From assembly GCF_000813845.1 (NCBI RefSeq), contig NZ_JWTB01000024.1, positions 1 through 64,000 of the forward strand: 64,000 nucleotides of DNA. The letters run 5' to 3'. Position 1 is the stretch's first letter. Each line of letters starts with the position of its first letter. Positions 1 to 7,277 of the stretch are shown here, piece by piece. The position numbers and the translations under genes were made by a program. A model generated the notes under the pieces. It searched no databases and was not told the origin of the DNA. It was given only the letters and a program-made list of their open reading frames with translations. This DNA is from Pseudarthrobacter phenanthrenivorans (GTDB lineage: Bacteria; Actinomycetota; Actinomycetes; Actinomycetales; Micrococcaceae).

Positions 1-196
1 CTTCGGCTTCTCCGACACCCGCGCAGCAGCCCGCCGCTACTTCAAGAACGACACCCACTCCATCGTGGTGCGCGCCCTTGAAATGCTGGCGCGCCGCGGC
101 GAAGTGGACGTGGACGCCCCGGTGAAGGCGATTGAGAAGTACAAGCTGCTCAACGTCAACGCCGGCACCACCGGCAACGCGGGCGGCGAGGCTTAG
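1..196 (+). CDS. aceE: Pyruvate dehydrogenase E1 component, C-terminal end (partial)
   Basis: This is the last 64 codons of a gene entering from the left; the reading frame begins at base 2 and stops with TAG. The residues (FGFSDTRAAARRYFKNDTHS and onward) match the C-terminus of the homodimeric pyruvate dehydrogenase E1 subunit. That enzyme decarboxylates pyruvate and passes the acetyl group to lipoyl-E2, supplying acetyl-CoA. In actinobacteria aceE commonly lies just upstream of the fasR-fab genes, which is the order here. A strong hairpin follows the stop. The catalytic regions lie outside the window, so only the family tail can be judged. Confidence 0.9.
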   Translation, partial: FGFSDTRAAARRYFKNDTHSIVVRALEMLARRGEVDVDAPVKAIEKYKLLNVNAGTTGNAGGEA

Positions 197-226
197 CCAC
201 CCCGGCAGCTGCGGACGCCAGCACTG

Positions 227-268
227 AACGACGGCGGTCCCCTCCACAAGGAGGGGGCCGCCGTCGTT
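227..268 (+). terminator. Hairpin terminator after aceE
   Basis: A long GC-rich inverted repeat begins 31 bases after the aceE stop: AACGACGGCGG pairs with CCGCCGTCGTT, with further pairing of CCTCC with GGAGG inside. It has no clear T-run, as is usual in high-GC actinobacteria. Its position between aceE and fasR supports a terminator. Confidence 0.75.
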
Positions 269-314
269 CGTTGCCGGAACGGGGCCGGGACGCTGTGAGC
301 CGCGACAAGCCGGA

Positions 315-331
315 TTGTAGCCTTCGCACAA
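315..331. promoter_or_regulatory. Candidate FasR operator upstream of fasR
   Basis: TTGTAGCCTTCGCACAA is a 6-5-6 inverted repeat with two mismatched positions between the arms. It closely resembles the perfect repeat at 1617-1633 upstream of fabD, sharing the left arm and most of the spacer. Its centre lies about 45 bases before the predicted fasR start at 368, where a regulator would contact the promoter. Assignment to FasR is inference from the matched pair and the adjacent regulator gene. Confidence 0.5.
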
Positions 332-355
332 ATGGAGCTTGCGCGGCGGTGGCCG

Positions 356-361
356 TATGCT
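356..361 (+). promoter_or_regulatory. Predicted -10 element of fasR (leaderless start)
   Basis: TATGCT lies exactly six bases before the ATG at 368, so transcription would begin at or next to the start codon. There is no well-spaced ribosome binding site. The same TAnnnT-N6-start arrangement recurs at several genes in this window. Confidence 0.5.
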
Positions 362-367
362 CAAAGA

Positions 368-1612
368 ATGCCAGCACCAGCCACCCCGTCCCAGAAGCGG
401 AAACCGGCCCCGCCGAAGGTCACTCCGGAGAAGTCCGAGACCCTCAAGCAGCTTCGCGCCAATGTGGGGCAGCTGTCCACCAGCACCATGCGCAAACTCG
501 AGCAGTCCCTGCCGTGGTACAGCCGGCTGAGTGCGGATGAGCGGTCGGCGCTGGGCATGGTGGCGCAGAACGGCATCGCGGCATTCGTCACGTGGTACGA
601 GCGGCCCAGTTCCCCGTCATGGATCCTTACGGACGTCTTTGGCACAGCGCCCACGGAATTGACCCGCTCGATCAGCCTGCAGAAGGCGTTGCAGCTGATC
701 AGGATCGTGGTGGAAGTGGTGGAGGACCAGGTTCCGGTCATTGCGCCGGAAGCCGACCAGCCCTCCCTGCGTGAAGCGGTCCTGCGCTATTCCAGGGAGG
801 TGGCTTTCGCCGCCGCCGACGTCTACGCGCGGGCCGCGGAGTCCCGCGGTTCCTGGGACACCCGCCTGGAAGCCCTGATCGTGGATGCGATCCTGCGCGG
901 TGAAAACACCGATGCCCTGCGCTCCCGCATCGCAGCGCTTGGCTGGAAGGCCCAGGAGCGCTTCACCGTGATGGTGGGGAATTCGCCGTCCGAGCCCAGT
1001 GCCAGCTACGTCAGTGAACTGCGGCGGATCGCCGGCCGGTATGCCGAGGACGCGCTCGTGGGGATCCAGGGCGACCGCCTCATCCTCATCCTGGGCGGCG
1101 TGCAGGACCGCGAAACCGCCTACGTGAAGCTCAGTGACATGTTCGCCCCCGGACCTGTGGTCTACGGCCCGGAGGCCAGCTCGCTGGTGGAGGCCAGCGG
1201 CTCTGCCCAGTCGGCCTTTGCAGGATTGACGGCCGCACGCGCCTGGCCCTCCGCGCCGCGCCCCGTGGCCGCCGACGACCTGCTGCCGGAACGGGTCATC
1301 TCCGGTGACGACGCAGCCCGCCGCTCGTTGGTCAAGAACATTTACCGGCCGCTCCTGGCGGCTTCCAACGGGCTCGTGGAAACCCTGGGAACCTACCTGG
1401 AGCTGGGCCATTCCCTGGAGGCCACGGCACGCGAACTCTTCGTCCACGCGAATACGGTGCGCTACCGCCTGAAGCGCGTCTGCGACGTCACGGGCTGGGA
1501 TCCGCTGCTGCCCAGGGAGGCCTTCGTGCTGCAGGCCGCGCTGGTGGTGGGCCGCCTGTCGGCTCCGCCGAAGGCCGCCACGGAGCGCCAGGTGTCCCGG
1601 AACCAGCCCTGA
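368..1612 (+). CDS. fasR: PucR-type transcriptional regulator FasR
   Basis: The 414-residue protein ends in a PucR/CdaR-type helix-turn-helix (about residues 351-376, ATARELFVHANTVRYRLKRV), preceded by a GGDEF-like middle region typical of PucR regulators. In Streptomyces coelicolor a regulator encoded just upstream of fabD (FasR) activates the fatty-acid operon, and the position here is identical. The ATG at 368 is preferred over an in-frame ATG at 332, because the latter abuts an inverted repeat and 368 has a -10 element six bases upstream. The gene ends 88 bases before fabD. Function is inferred from family and synteny. Confidence 0.85.
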   Translation: MPAPATPSQKRKPAPPKVTPEKSETLKQLRANVGQLSTSTMRKLEQSLPWYSRLSADERSALGMVAQNGIAAFVTWYERPSSPSWILTDVFGTAPTELTRSISLQKALQLIRIVVEVVEDQVPVIAPEADQPSLREAVLRYSREVAFAAADVYARAAESRGSWDTRLEALIVDAILRGENTDALRSRIAALGWKAQERFTVMVGNSPSEPSASYVSELRRIAGRYAEDALVGIQGDRLILILGGVQDRETAYVKLSDMFAPGPVVYGPEASSLVEASGSAQSAFAGLTAARAWPSAPRPVAADDLLPERVISGDDAARRSLVKNIYRPLLAASNGLVETLGTYLELGHSLEATARELFVHANTVRYRLKRVCDVTGWDPLLPREAFVLQAALVVGRLSAPPKAATERQVSRNQP

Positions 1613-1616
1613 GGCA

Positions 1617-1633
1617 TTGTAGACTTCCTACAA
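1617..1633. promoter_or_regulatory. Perfect inverted repeat upstream of fabD, candidate FasR operator
   Basis: TTGTAGACTTCCTACAA is a perfect 6-bp inverted repeat with a 5-base spacer, starting four bases after the fasR stop and 68 bases before the fabD start. A near copy sits upstream of fasR at 315-331. Two related operators flanking a regulator gene and its presumed target fit direct control of the fab operon with autoregulation. The protein that binds is inferred. Confidence 0.6.
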
Positions 1634-1700
1634 CCTGACCCCGTGAGCTTGGTGCGGTGAAACACCGCTGGATCACACAGTAATTTGGAAAGCTGGTTAC

Positions 1701-2630
1701 GTGCTTGCAATAGTCTGCCCTGGACAGGGCTCACAGACCCCGGGTTTTCTGGCCCCCTGGCTGGAACTTCCTTCGGTGGCAGGCCAGCTGGCCGCCTTGA
1801 GCGACATCGCAGGCATCGACCTGATCGCCCACGGAACCACCTCCGACGAGGAAACCATCAAGGACACTGCCGTGGCGCAGCCCCTGATCGTTGCCGCCGG
1901 CCTGGTGACCGCGGCCTCCCTCTTCGACGTCGAACTCAATTCCCTCCCCGTGATCCTGGCCGGCCATTCCGTCGGTGAAATCACGGCAGCCGCCCTCGCC
2001 GGCGTACTGACGGAGCAGGAAGCAATGACCTTTGTCCGCGAACGTGCCAACAGCATGGCCGCTGCGGCTGCGGTCACCCCCACGGGCATGAGCGCGGTTG
2101 TTGGCGGCGACCCTGCCGAAGTGCTGGCGGCCATCGAGGCTTCCGGTGCGGCCCCTGCCAATGTCAACGGTGCAGGACAGACCGTGGCGGCCGGGACCTT
2201 CGAGCAGCTGAAGGCCCTGGCGGACAACCCGCCGGCCAAGGCACGCGTCATCCCGCTGAAGGTGGCAGGCGCGTTCCACACCAGCCACATGGCTCCCGCG
2301 GTGGACGCGCTGAAGGCGCTTGAACCGGAGCTGAACCCGCTGGCACCGAAGGTGCCTTTGCTGTCGAATTACGACGGCGGCGAAGTCACCGACGGTGGTG
2401 CCGCCGTCGAAAGCCTCATCGCCCAGGTGTCCCGCCCGGTCCGCTGGGACCTGTGCATGGAGACCATGGCCAGCCGGGGCGTGACGGGCTTGATCGAGCT
2501 TGCTCCGGCCGGCACGCTGGCCGGCCTCGCCAAGCGCGGCATGCCCGGTGTCAAAACCGTCGCAGTCAAGACACCTGATGACCTGTCCGCCGCACTGGCG
2601 CTCTTTGCAGAACTGGAGGGCGACGCATGA
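1701..2630 (+). CDS. fabD: Malonyl-CoA:ACP transacylase
   Basis: This 309-residue enzyme moves the malonyl group from CoA to acyl carrier protein, the entry step of type II fatty-acid elongation in the cytosol. The GQGSQ oxyanion motif is at residues 8-12, the nucleophile Ser90 sits in GHSVG, and the partner His193 sits in GAFHTSHM. The start is GTG with GGAAAG eight bases upstream. It is the first gene of fabD-fabH-acpP-fabF and its stop overlaps the fabH start by four bases (ATGA), implying coupled translation. Length and motifs are normal for the family. Confidence 0.96.
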   Translation: MLAIVCPGQGSQTPGFLAPWLELPSVAGQLAALSDIAGIDLIAHGTTSDEETIKDTAVAQPLIVAAGLVTAASLFDVELNSLPVILAGHSVGEITAAALAGVLTEQEAMTFVRERANSMAAAAAVTPTGMSAVVGGDPAEVLAAIEASGAAPANVNGAGQTVAAGTFEQLKALADNPPAKARVIPLKVAGAFHTSHMAPAVDALKALEPELNPLAPKVPLLSNYDGGEVTDGGAAVESLIAQVSRPVRWDLCMETMASRGVTGLIELAPAGTLAGLAKRGMPGVKTVAVKTPDDLSAALALFAELEGDA

Positions 2631-3688
2631 GCGTTCCCACGCTGAAGCAGGCTCCCATTCAGGAGAACACCCGCATCCTTGGCCTCGGGGCCTACCGGCC
2701 CGACGTCATCGTCACCAATGAGGACGTCTGCCAGTGGATTGACTCCTCGGACGAATGGATCCGCCAGCGGACCGGCATTGTGACCCGCCACCGGGCTCCT
2801 GCCGACGTCAGCGTCATTGACATGGCTGAAGGCGCCGCCCGGGAAGCCATGGAGAAAGCGGGGATCGACGGCTCGCAGCTCGGCGCCGTCATTGTCTCCA
2901 CCGTCACCCACCCGTACGCCACTCCCTCCGCGGCCGCGAGCCTGGCGGACCGCATCGGCGCCACCCCCGCCCCTGCCTTTGACATCTCCGCCGCCTGCGC
3001 CGGTTACTGCTACGGAATCGCGCAGGCCGACGCACTGGTCCGCTCCGGCACCGCAAAGTACGTCCTGGTGGTTGGCGCCGAAAAGCTCTCCGACGTCATC
3101 GACAACCGGGAACGAACCATCTCCTTCCTGCTCGGCGACGGTGCCGGCGCCGTGGTCATCGGTCCTTCCGACACCCCCGGTATCGCTCCCTCCGTGTGGG
3201 GCTCGGACGGCAGCAAGTGGGACGCCATCGGCATGACCCGGTCCCTCCTTGACGTCCGCGACCTGGGCCTGGCGGCACGCCAGTCCGACTCCACCGGCGA
3301 CCTCGCACTCCTGGAAGAAGCCCAGGAGCTGTATCCCACGCTGCGGCAGGACGGCCAGACGGTGTTCCGCTGGGCCGTGTGGGAAATGGCCAAGGTGGCC
3401 CAGCAGGCACTCGACGCCGCCGGCATCGAGGCTGAGGACCTGGTTGCCTTCATCCCGCACCAGGCCAACATGCGCATCATCGATGAAATGGTTAAGAAGC
3501 TGAAGCTGCCCGAGACGGTTACAGTGGCACGGGACATTGCCGACGCCGGCAACACCTCCGCTGCATCCATCCCGCTGGCAACGCACCGTCTCCTGCAGGA
3601 GAACCCGGAACTGAGCGGCGGGCTGGCCCTGCAGATCGGGTTCGGCGCCGGGCTGGTCTTCGGCGCACAGGTAATTGTCCTTCCCTAG
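2627..3688 (+). CDS. fabH: 3-oxoacyl-ACP synthase III (KAS III)
   Basis: The 353-residue condensing enzyme joins an acyl-CoA primer to malonyl-ACP. The catalytic triad is visible: Cys124 in SAACAGYCYG, His278 in IPHQANMR and Asn309 in DAGNTSAAS. In Arthrobacter and relatives this enzyme normally takes branched-chain primers, giving iso/anteiso fatty acids; primer choice here is inferred from the lineage. Its ATG overlaps the fabD stop. A 77-base gap containing a short hairpin separates it from acpP. Confidence 0.96.
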   Translation: MSVPTLKQAPIQENTRILGLGAYRPDVIVTNEDVCQWIDSSDEWIRQRTGIVTRHRAPADVSVIDMAEGAAREAMEKAGIDGSQLGAVIVSTVTHPYATPSAAASLADRIGATPAPAFDISAACAGYCYGIAQADALVRSGTAKYVLVVGAEKLSDVIDNRERTISFLLGDGAGAVVIGPSDTPGIAPSVWGSDGSKWDAIGMTRSLLDVRDLGLAARQSDSTGDLALLEEAQELYPTLRQDGQTVFRWAVWEMAKVAQQALDAAGIEAEDLVAFIPHQANMRIIDEMVKKLKLPETVTVARDIADAGNTSAASIPLATHRLLQENPELSGGLALQIGFGAGLVFGAQVIVLP

Positions 3689-3698
3689 ATACGACCAA

Positions 3699-3716
3699 GG
3701 GCCGCAACCGCGGCCC
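3699..3716 (+). terminator. Small hairpin between fabH and acpP
   Basis: GGGCCGC and GCGGCCC form a 7-bp stem around AACC, just after the fabH stop and before acpP. There is no T-run. It could attenuate, or protect a processed acpP transcript, in line with the high need for acyl carrier protein. The role is speculative. Confidence 0.35.
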
Positions 3717-3765
3717 GGACCGTTTCCGGCAGCCCCTGCCGGCAATACAAGAAAAGGAGCCACCA

Positions 3766-4011
3766 ATGGCTAGCAACGAAGAGATCCTGGCCGGCTTGGC
3801 TGAAATCGTCAACGAAGAGACCGGCCTGGCCCCCGAGGCTGTCGAGCTGGACAAGTCCTTCACTGAGGACCTGGACATCGACTCCATCTCCATGATGACC
3901 ATCGTGGTCAACGCCGAGGAAAAGTTCGGCGTGCGCATCCCGGACGAAGAGGTCAAGAACCTCAAGACCGTTGGCGACGCCGTCAGCTTCATCGCCGGAG
4001 CACAGGCCTAG
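3766..4011 (+). CDS. acpP: Acyl carrier protein
   Basis: This 81-residue acidic protein carries growing acyl chains on a phosphopantetheine arm attached to Ser40 in the DIDSISMM motif. Size and motif are typical. An AAGGAG ribosome binding site precedes the ATG at good spacing. It lies between fabH and fabF, with spacers on both sides that each contain a hairpin. This is unlike the tight fabD-fabH junction and may give acpP its own expression level. CoaD, which makes the precursor of the prosthetic group, is also encoded in this window. Confidence 0.97.
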   Translation: MASNEEILAGLAEIVNEETGLAPEAVELDKSFTEDLDIDSISMMTIVVNAEEKFGVRIPDEEVKNLKTVGDAVSFIAGAQA

Positions 4012-4042
4012 TCACAGGTCTCTGCCGTCTCACGGCTTGGCA

Positions 4043-4077
4043 GGGCTGCCGGTCCGGACTGACCGGACTGGCAGCCC
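4043..4077 (+). terminator. 15-bp stem-loop between acpP and fabF
   Basis: GGGCTGCCGGTCCGG (4043-4057) and CCGGACTGGCAGCCC (4063-4077) form a 15-bp stem with one G-T mismatch and a 5-base loop. It sits in the 174-base acpP-fabF spacer without a T-run. It may be a partial terminator, or a processing site that raises acpP over fabF. Confidence 0.5.
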
Positions 4078-4185
4078 GCCGCATTTATCCGGCACAGTAC
4101 CCGGACCGGGACTGGCCGATCATCAACATGTGCGGGACCCTGCGACAGGCGCAGGCGGATTCCCCACCGACGAAAGAGTGATCCC

Positions 4186-5421
4186 ATGACACGCAAAGTA
4201 GTCATTACCGGTCTGGGTGCCACCACGCCCATCGGCGGCGATGTACCCACCATGTGGAACAACGCCCTTAAGGGGGTCTCCGGTGCCCGCACCCTGGAGG
4301 ACGACTGGGTCGCCAAGTACGAACTCCCCGTCCACTTCGCCGCCCGGTGCAGCACCCCTGCCCTGGACGTGCTGTCCCGCGTTGAAGCCAAGCGGATGGA
4401 CCCCTCCACCCAGTTCGGCGTCATCGCTGCCCGCGAGGCCTGGGCTGACTCCGGCATCACCGAGTTCGACCAGGACCGCCTGGCCGTTGCCTTCGCCACC
4501 GGCATTGGCGGGGTCTGGACGCTGCTGGATGCCTGGGACACGCTGAAGGAAAAGGGTCCGCGCCGCGTCCTGCCCATGACCGTTCCCATGCTGATGCCCA
4601 ACGGCGTTGCTGCCGCCGTCAGCCTGGACCTGGGTGCCCGGGCCGGTGCCCACACCCCCGTGTCAGCCTGCGCCTCCGGCACCGAAGCCATGCACCTTGG
4701 CCTGGAGCTCATCCGCTCCGGCAAGGCTGACGTGGTCATGTGCGGCGGTGCGGAAGCCGCCATCCACCCCATGCCGCTGGCAGCGTTTGCCTCCATGCAG
4801 GCCCTGTCCCGCCGCAACGACGATCCCCAGGGCGCCTCCCGCCCGTACGACACCGGCCGCGACGGCTTCGTCATGGGCGAAGGCGCCGGCGCCCTGGTCC
4901 TGGAGGCCGAGGAGCACGCCCTGGCCCGTGGAGCACGGATCTACGCCGAACTGGCCGGAACGTCCGTAACCGCGGACGCCTACCACATCACCGCCCCGGA
5001 CCCCGAAGGGCTTGGCGCCACCCGCGCGCTCAAGGCTGCCATGTTCGATGGCCGCATCCAGGCAGAGGACGTGGTGCACGTCAACGCCCACGCCACGTCC
5101 ACCCCCGTGGGCGACAAGCCGGAGTACACAGCCCTGCGCGCGGCACTGGGTACCCACGTGGATAACGTGGCTGTCTCCGCCACCAAGTCCCAGATGGGCC
5201 ACCTCCTGGGCGCCTCGGGCGCGGTTGAGGCGGTCCTGACCGTGCTTGCCGTCCACGAGCGCAAGGCACCGGTCACCATCAACCTCGAAAACCAGGACCC
5301 GGAGATCCCGCTCGACGTGGTCACCTCCGCCCGCGACCTTCCCGCAGGGAACATCGTGGCACTGAGCAACTCCTTCGGCTTCGGCGGCCACAACGCCGTG
5401 GTGGCCATCCGCAGCATCTAG
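4186..5421 (+). CDS. fabF: 3-oxoacyl-ACP synthase II (KAS II)
   Basis: The 411-residue elongating condensing enzyme shows the Cys-His-His triad: Cys162 in SACASGTEA, His302 in VNAHATSTPVGD and His339 in SQMGHLLGASG, with Lys334 nearby. It extends acyl-ACP with malonyl-ACP in each cycle. It is the last gene of the fab cluster and is followed by a strong hairpin. The upstream spacer has a large stem-loop but no obvious promoter. Length and motifs are standard for FabF. Confidence 0.95.
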   Translation: MTRKVVITGLGATTPIGGDVPTMWNNALKGVSGARTLEDDWVAKYELPVHFAARCSTPALDVLSRVEAKRMDPSTQFGVIAAREAWADSGITEFDQDRLAVAFATGIGGVWTLLDAWDTLKEKGPRRVLPMTVPMLMPNGVAAAVSLDLGARAGAHTPVSACASGTEAMHLGLELIRSGKADVVMCGGAEAAIHPMPLAAFASMQALSRRNDDPQGASRPYDTGRDGFVMGEGAGALVLEAEEHALARGARIYAELAGTSVTADAYHITAPDPEGLGATRALKAAMFDGRIQAEDVVHVNAHATSTPVGDKPEYTALRAALGTHVDNVAVSATKSQMGHLLGASGAVEAVLTVLAVHERKAPVTINLENQDPEIPLDVVTSARDLPAGNIVALSNSFGFGGHNAVVAIRSI

Positions 5422-5448
5422 CCCCACCAGGGAAGACGCCCGGACACC

Positions 5449-5484
5449 AAAGGAGGCCCCGCCGGCTTGGCGGGGCCTCCTTTG
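5449..5484 (+). terminator. Terminator of the fab operon
   Basis: AAAGGAGGCCCCGCC (5449-5463) and GGCGGGGCCTCCTTT (5469-5483) form a perfect 15-bp stem with a 5-base loop, ending in TTT. It begins 27 bases after the fabF stop. The symmetric A/T ends mean it could also stop transcription of the convergent DUF3145 gene. Confidence 0.88.
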
Positions 5485-5560
5485 TGCTATGGAGGGGTTC
5501 AGTGGACTGCGGCGCCGGAGAACATCGGCGGCCGGCCAGGGGTGGAACGGACGACGGCGG

Positions 5561-6064
5561 TCAGCCCACCTGGTGCAGCCAGCGCACCGGGGCGCCCTCG
5601 GCAGCGTGGCGGAACGGTTCAAGTTCCTCGTCCCAGGCTTCGCCCAACGCGAGGGAAAGTTCGTGGTACACGGCAGCGGGGTCGCCTGCACCCGACTCAT
5701 AGGCATACCGGATCCGGTCCTCGGAGACCATGATGTTGCCATGAACGTCAGTAACGGCATGGAAGATACCCAGCTCAGGGGTGTGCGACCAGCGGCCGCC
5801 GTCGACGCCGTGGCTGGGCTCCTCCGTTACCTCATAACGGAGGTGCGCCCAACCGCGAAGGCAGGACGCCAGTTTTGATCCCGTGCCGGGGGCTCCGGTC
5901 CAGGACAACTCCGCCCGGAACATTCCGGGCGCCGCAGGCTGCGGGGTCCACTCAAGGTCCGTCCGCTTGTCCACCACGGCACCAACCGCCCACTCAACGT
6001 GGGGGCACAGCGCTGTAGGGGCCGAGTGAACGAACAGCACACCGCGGGTCATTGCAACAGACAT
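5561..6064 (-). CDS. DUF3145 family protein
   Basis: This 167-residue cytosolic protein (MSVAMTRGVLFVHSAPTALC at the start) belongs to an uncharacterised actinobacterial family found beside the fab operon, including in Streptomyces. The ATG at 6064 is chosen because GGAGG lies six bases upstream; an in-frame ATG four codons earlier overlaps that ribosome binding site. It is convergent with fabF, and the two share the hairpin at 5449-5484. No catalytic motif is evident, and a link to fatty-acid synthesis rests on synteny only. Confidence 0.8.
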   Translation of the reverse strand: MSVAMTRGVLFVHSAPTALCPHVEWAVGAVVDKRTDLEWTPQPAAPGMFRAELSWTGAPGTGSKLASCLRGWAHLRYEVTEEPSHGVDGGRWSHTPELGIFHAVTDVHGNIMVSEDRIRYAYESGAGDPAAVYHELSLALGEAWDEELEPFRHAAEGAPVRWLHQVG

Positions 6065-6220
6065 TCCATCCTCCATAGCTCTAGGTACGTCTTCCCCAAC
6101 GACCTCTGCCTGGATGGAACTGCCGTGCCCTGCACTGCGGCGGTGGTTCCCTGCCTTTATTCAGATGTATCAAATGTAGCTGTGTCCGGACTTGCACTGC
6201 CGCCGAAAGCTCCGGGGAGC

Positions 6221-6237
6221 TTCAAGCGGCACTTGAA
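6221..6237. repeat. Short inverted repeat in the DUF3145-xerC spacer
   Basis: TTCAAGCGGCACTTGAA is a perfect 6-5-6 inverted repeat about 160 bases upstream of the DUF3145 start and 70 bases beyond the xerC stop. The 240-base spacer holds no gene I can support. It could be a regulator site or part of a terminator. Confidence 0.3.
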
Positions 6238-6304
6238 AGTTGCCGGACGTGACTCTTATTGTGCCGTACCCCATGGAATTACGCCAGTGCGATTAGCCAC
6301 ACCA

Positions 6305-7231
6305 TCAGGCCCTTGGATGGGCCTGCTGGTAACTCCTGCGCAGCCGGTCGACCGAGACGTGGGTGTAGATCTGGGTGGTGGCCAGGCTGCTGTGGCCCAG
6401 GATCTCCTGCACGGCCCGAAGGTCGGCTCCGCCGTCGAGCAGGTGCGTGGCCGCCGAATGCCGCAGGGCGTGCGGGCCGGAGGCGGACGTATCGCCCAGT
6501 GCCTCGAACAGGGCGTTGACGAGGGCACGGACCTGGCGCTGGTCCACCCGCTTGCCCCGTGCGCCCAGGAAAAGGGCTGGCCCGCTGGAGTCTTTCGCCA
6601 GCGCCGGACGGCCACGCCGGAGCCAGTCGTCAATGGCTACCGCGGCAGGAACGCCGAACGGGACCGTGCGTTCCTTGTTGCCCTTGCCGATGACCCGCAG
6701 CGTGCGGCGGTCCGGGTCCAGGTCGTCGATGTCGAGCCCGGCGAGTTCACCCACCCGGACGCCCGTGGCGTAGAGGAGCTCCACGATGGCCCGGTTCCGC
6801 ACGGCCAGTGGCTCGCCCGCAGCAGCCGAGGCGTCCAGTCCGTCCAGCAGGCGCGTCAGCTGGGATGCCTGCAGGACGGCGGGCAGGGATCCCTCCCGCT
6901 TGGGCGCCTTCAGGCGCAGGGCAGGGTCCACGTCCATGAGGTCCTCCCGGAGCGCCCAGGCGGTGAATGCCCGTGCCGTGGCGGACCGGCGTGCCAACGT
7001 GGCCCGCGAGGCGCCGGCGGTACTTTGGCTGCCGAGCCAGCGGCGGAAGTGGCCGAGCTCAAGGTCTTTCAGCCCTGCGACGCCGTCCGATGCTGCATGG
7101 GCCAGGAGGCTGCGCAGGTCGCCCAGGTAGGCGCGCCTGGTGTGCGCGGACACCGCGCGTTCCCCCGACAGGTAGCCGGCGAATGCGTCCAGCGCCTTGC
7201 CGAGTTCCGCGGGCAGTTCTCCATCTTCCAC
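6305..7231 (-). CDS. xerC: Tyrosine recombinase XerC
   Basis: The 308-residue site-specific recombinase resolves chromosome dimers at dif, with XerD. Catalytic residues are all present (numbered from the GTG start): Arg159 in TGVRVGEL, Lys184 in GKGNKER, His254 and Arg257 in PHALRHS, His280 in LGHSSL, and nucleophile Tyr289 in QIYTH. GTG at 7231 gives the usual family length and has GGGAAAG upstream; a longer frame to 7303 would add 24 unlikely residues. It follows dprA and comM, so it probably belongs to that transcript. Its core-genome setting argues against a phage integrase. Confidence 0.9.
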   Translation of the reverse strand: MEDGELPAELGKALDAFAGYLSGERAVSAHTRRAYLGDLRSLLAHAASDGVAGLKDLELGHFRRWLGSQSTAGASRATLARRSATARAFTAWALREDLMDVDPALRLKAPKREGSLPAVLQASQLTRLLDGLDASAAAGEPLAVRNRAIVELLYATGVRVGELAGLDIDDLDPDRRTLRVIGKGNKERTVPFGVPAAVAIDDWLRRGRPALAKDSSGPALFLGARGKRVDQRQVRALVNALFEALGDTSASGPHALRHSAATHLLDGGADLRAVQEILGHSSLATTQIYTHVSVDRLRRSYQQAHPRA

Positions 7232-7277
7232 TCCTCTACTTTCCCAGTTGAGGCGCCTCCAGCCATGGGCGACACGG

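Noticed and set aside
2369..3766. Long minus-strand open frame of 465 codons opposite fabD/fabH
   Set aside because: It mirrors two well-supported genes and shows no domain or plausible codon use.
6305..7231. The tyrosine recombinase as a phage or island integrase
   Set aside because: It lies in a conserved dprA-xerC context, has normal XerC length and motifs, and no att repeats or phage genes are nearby.
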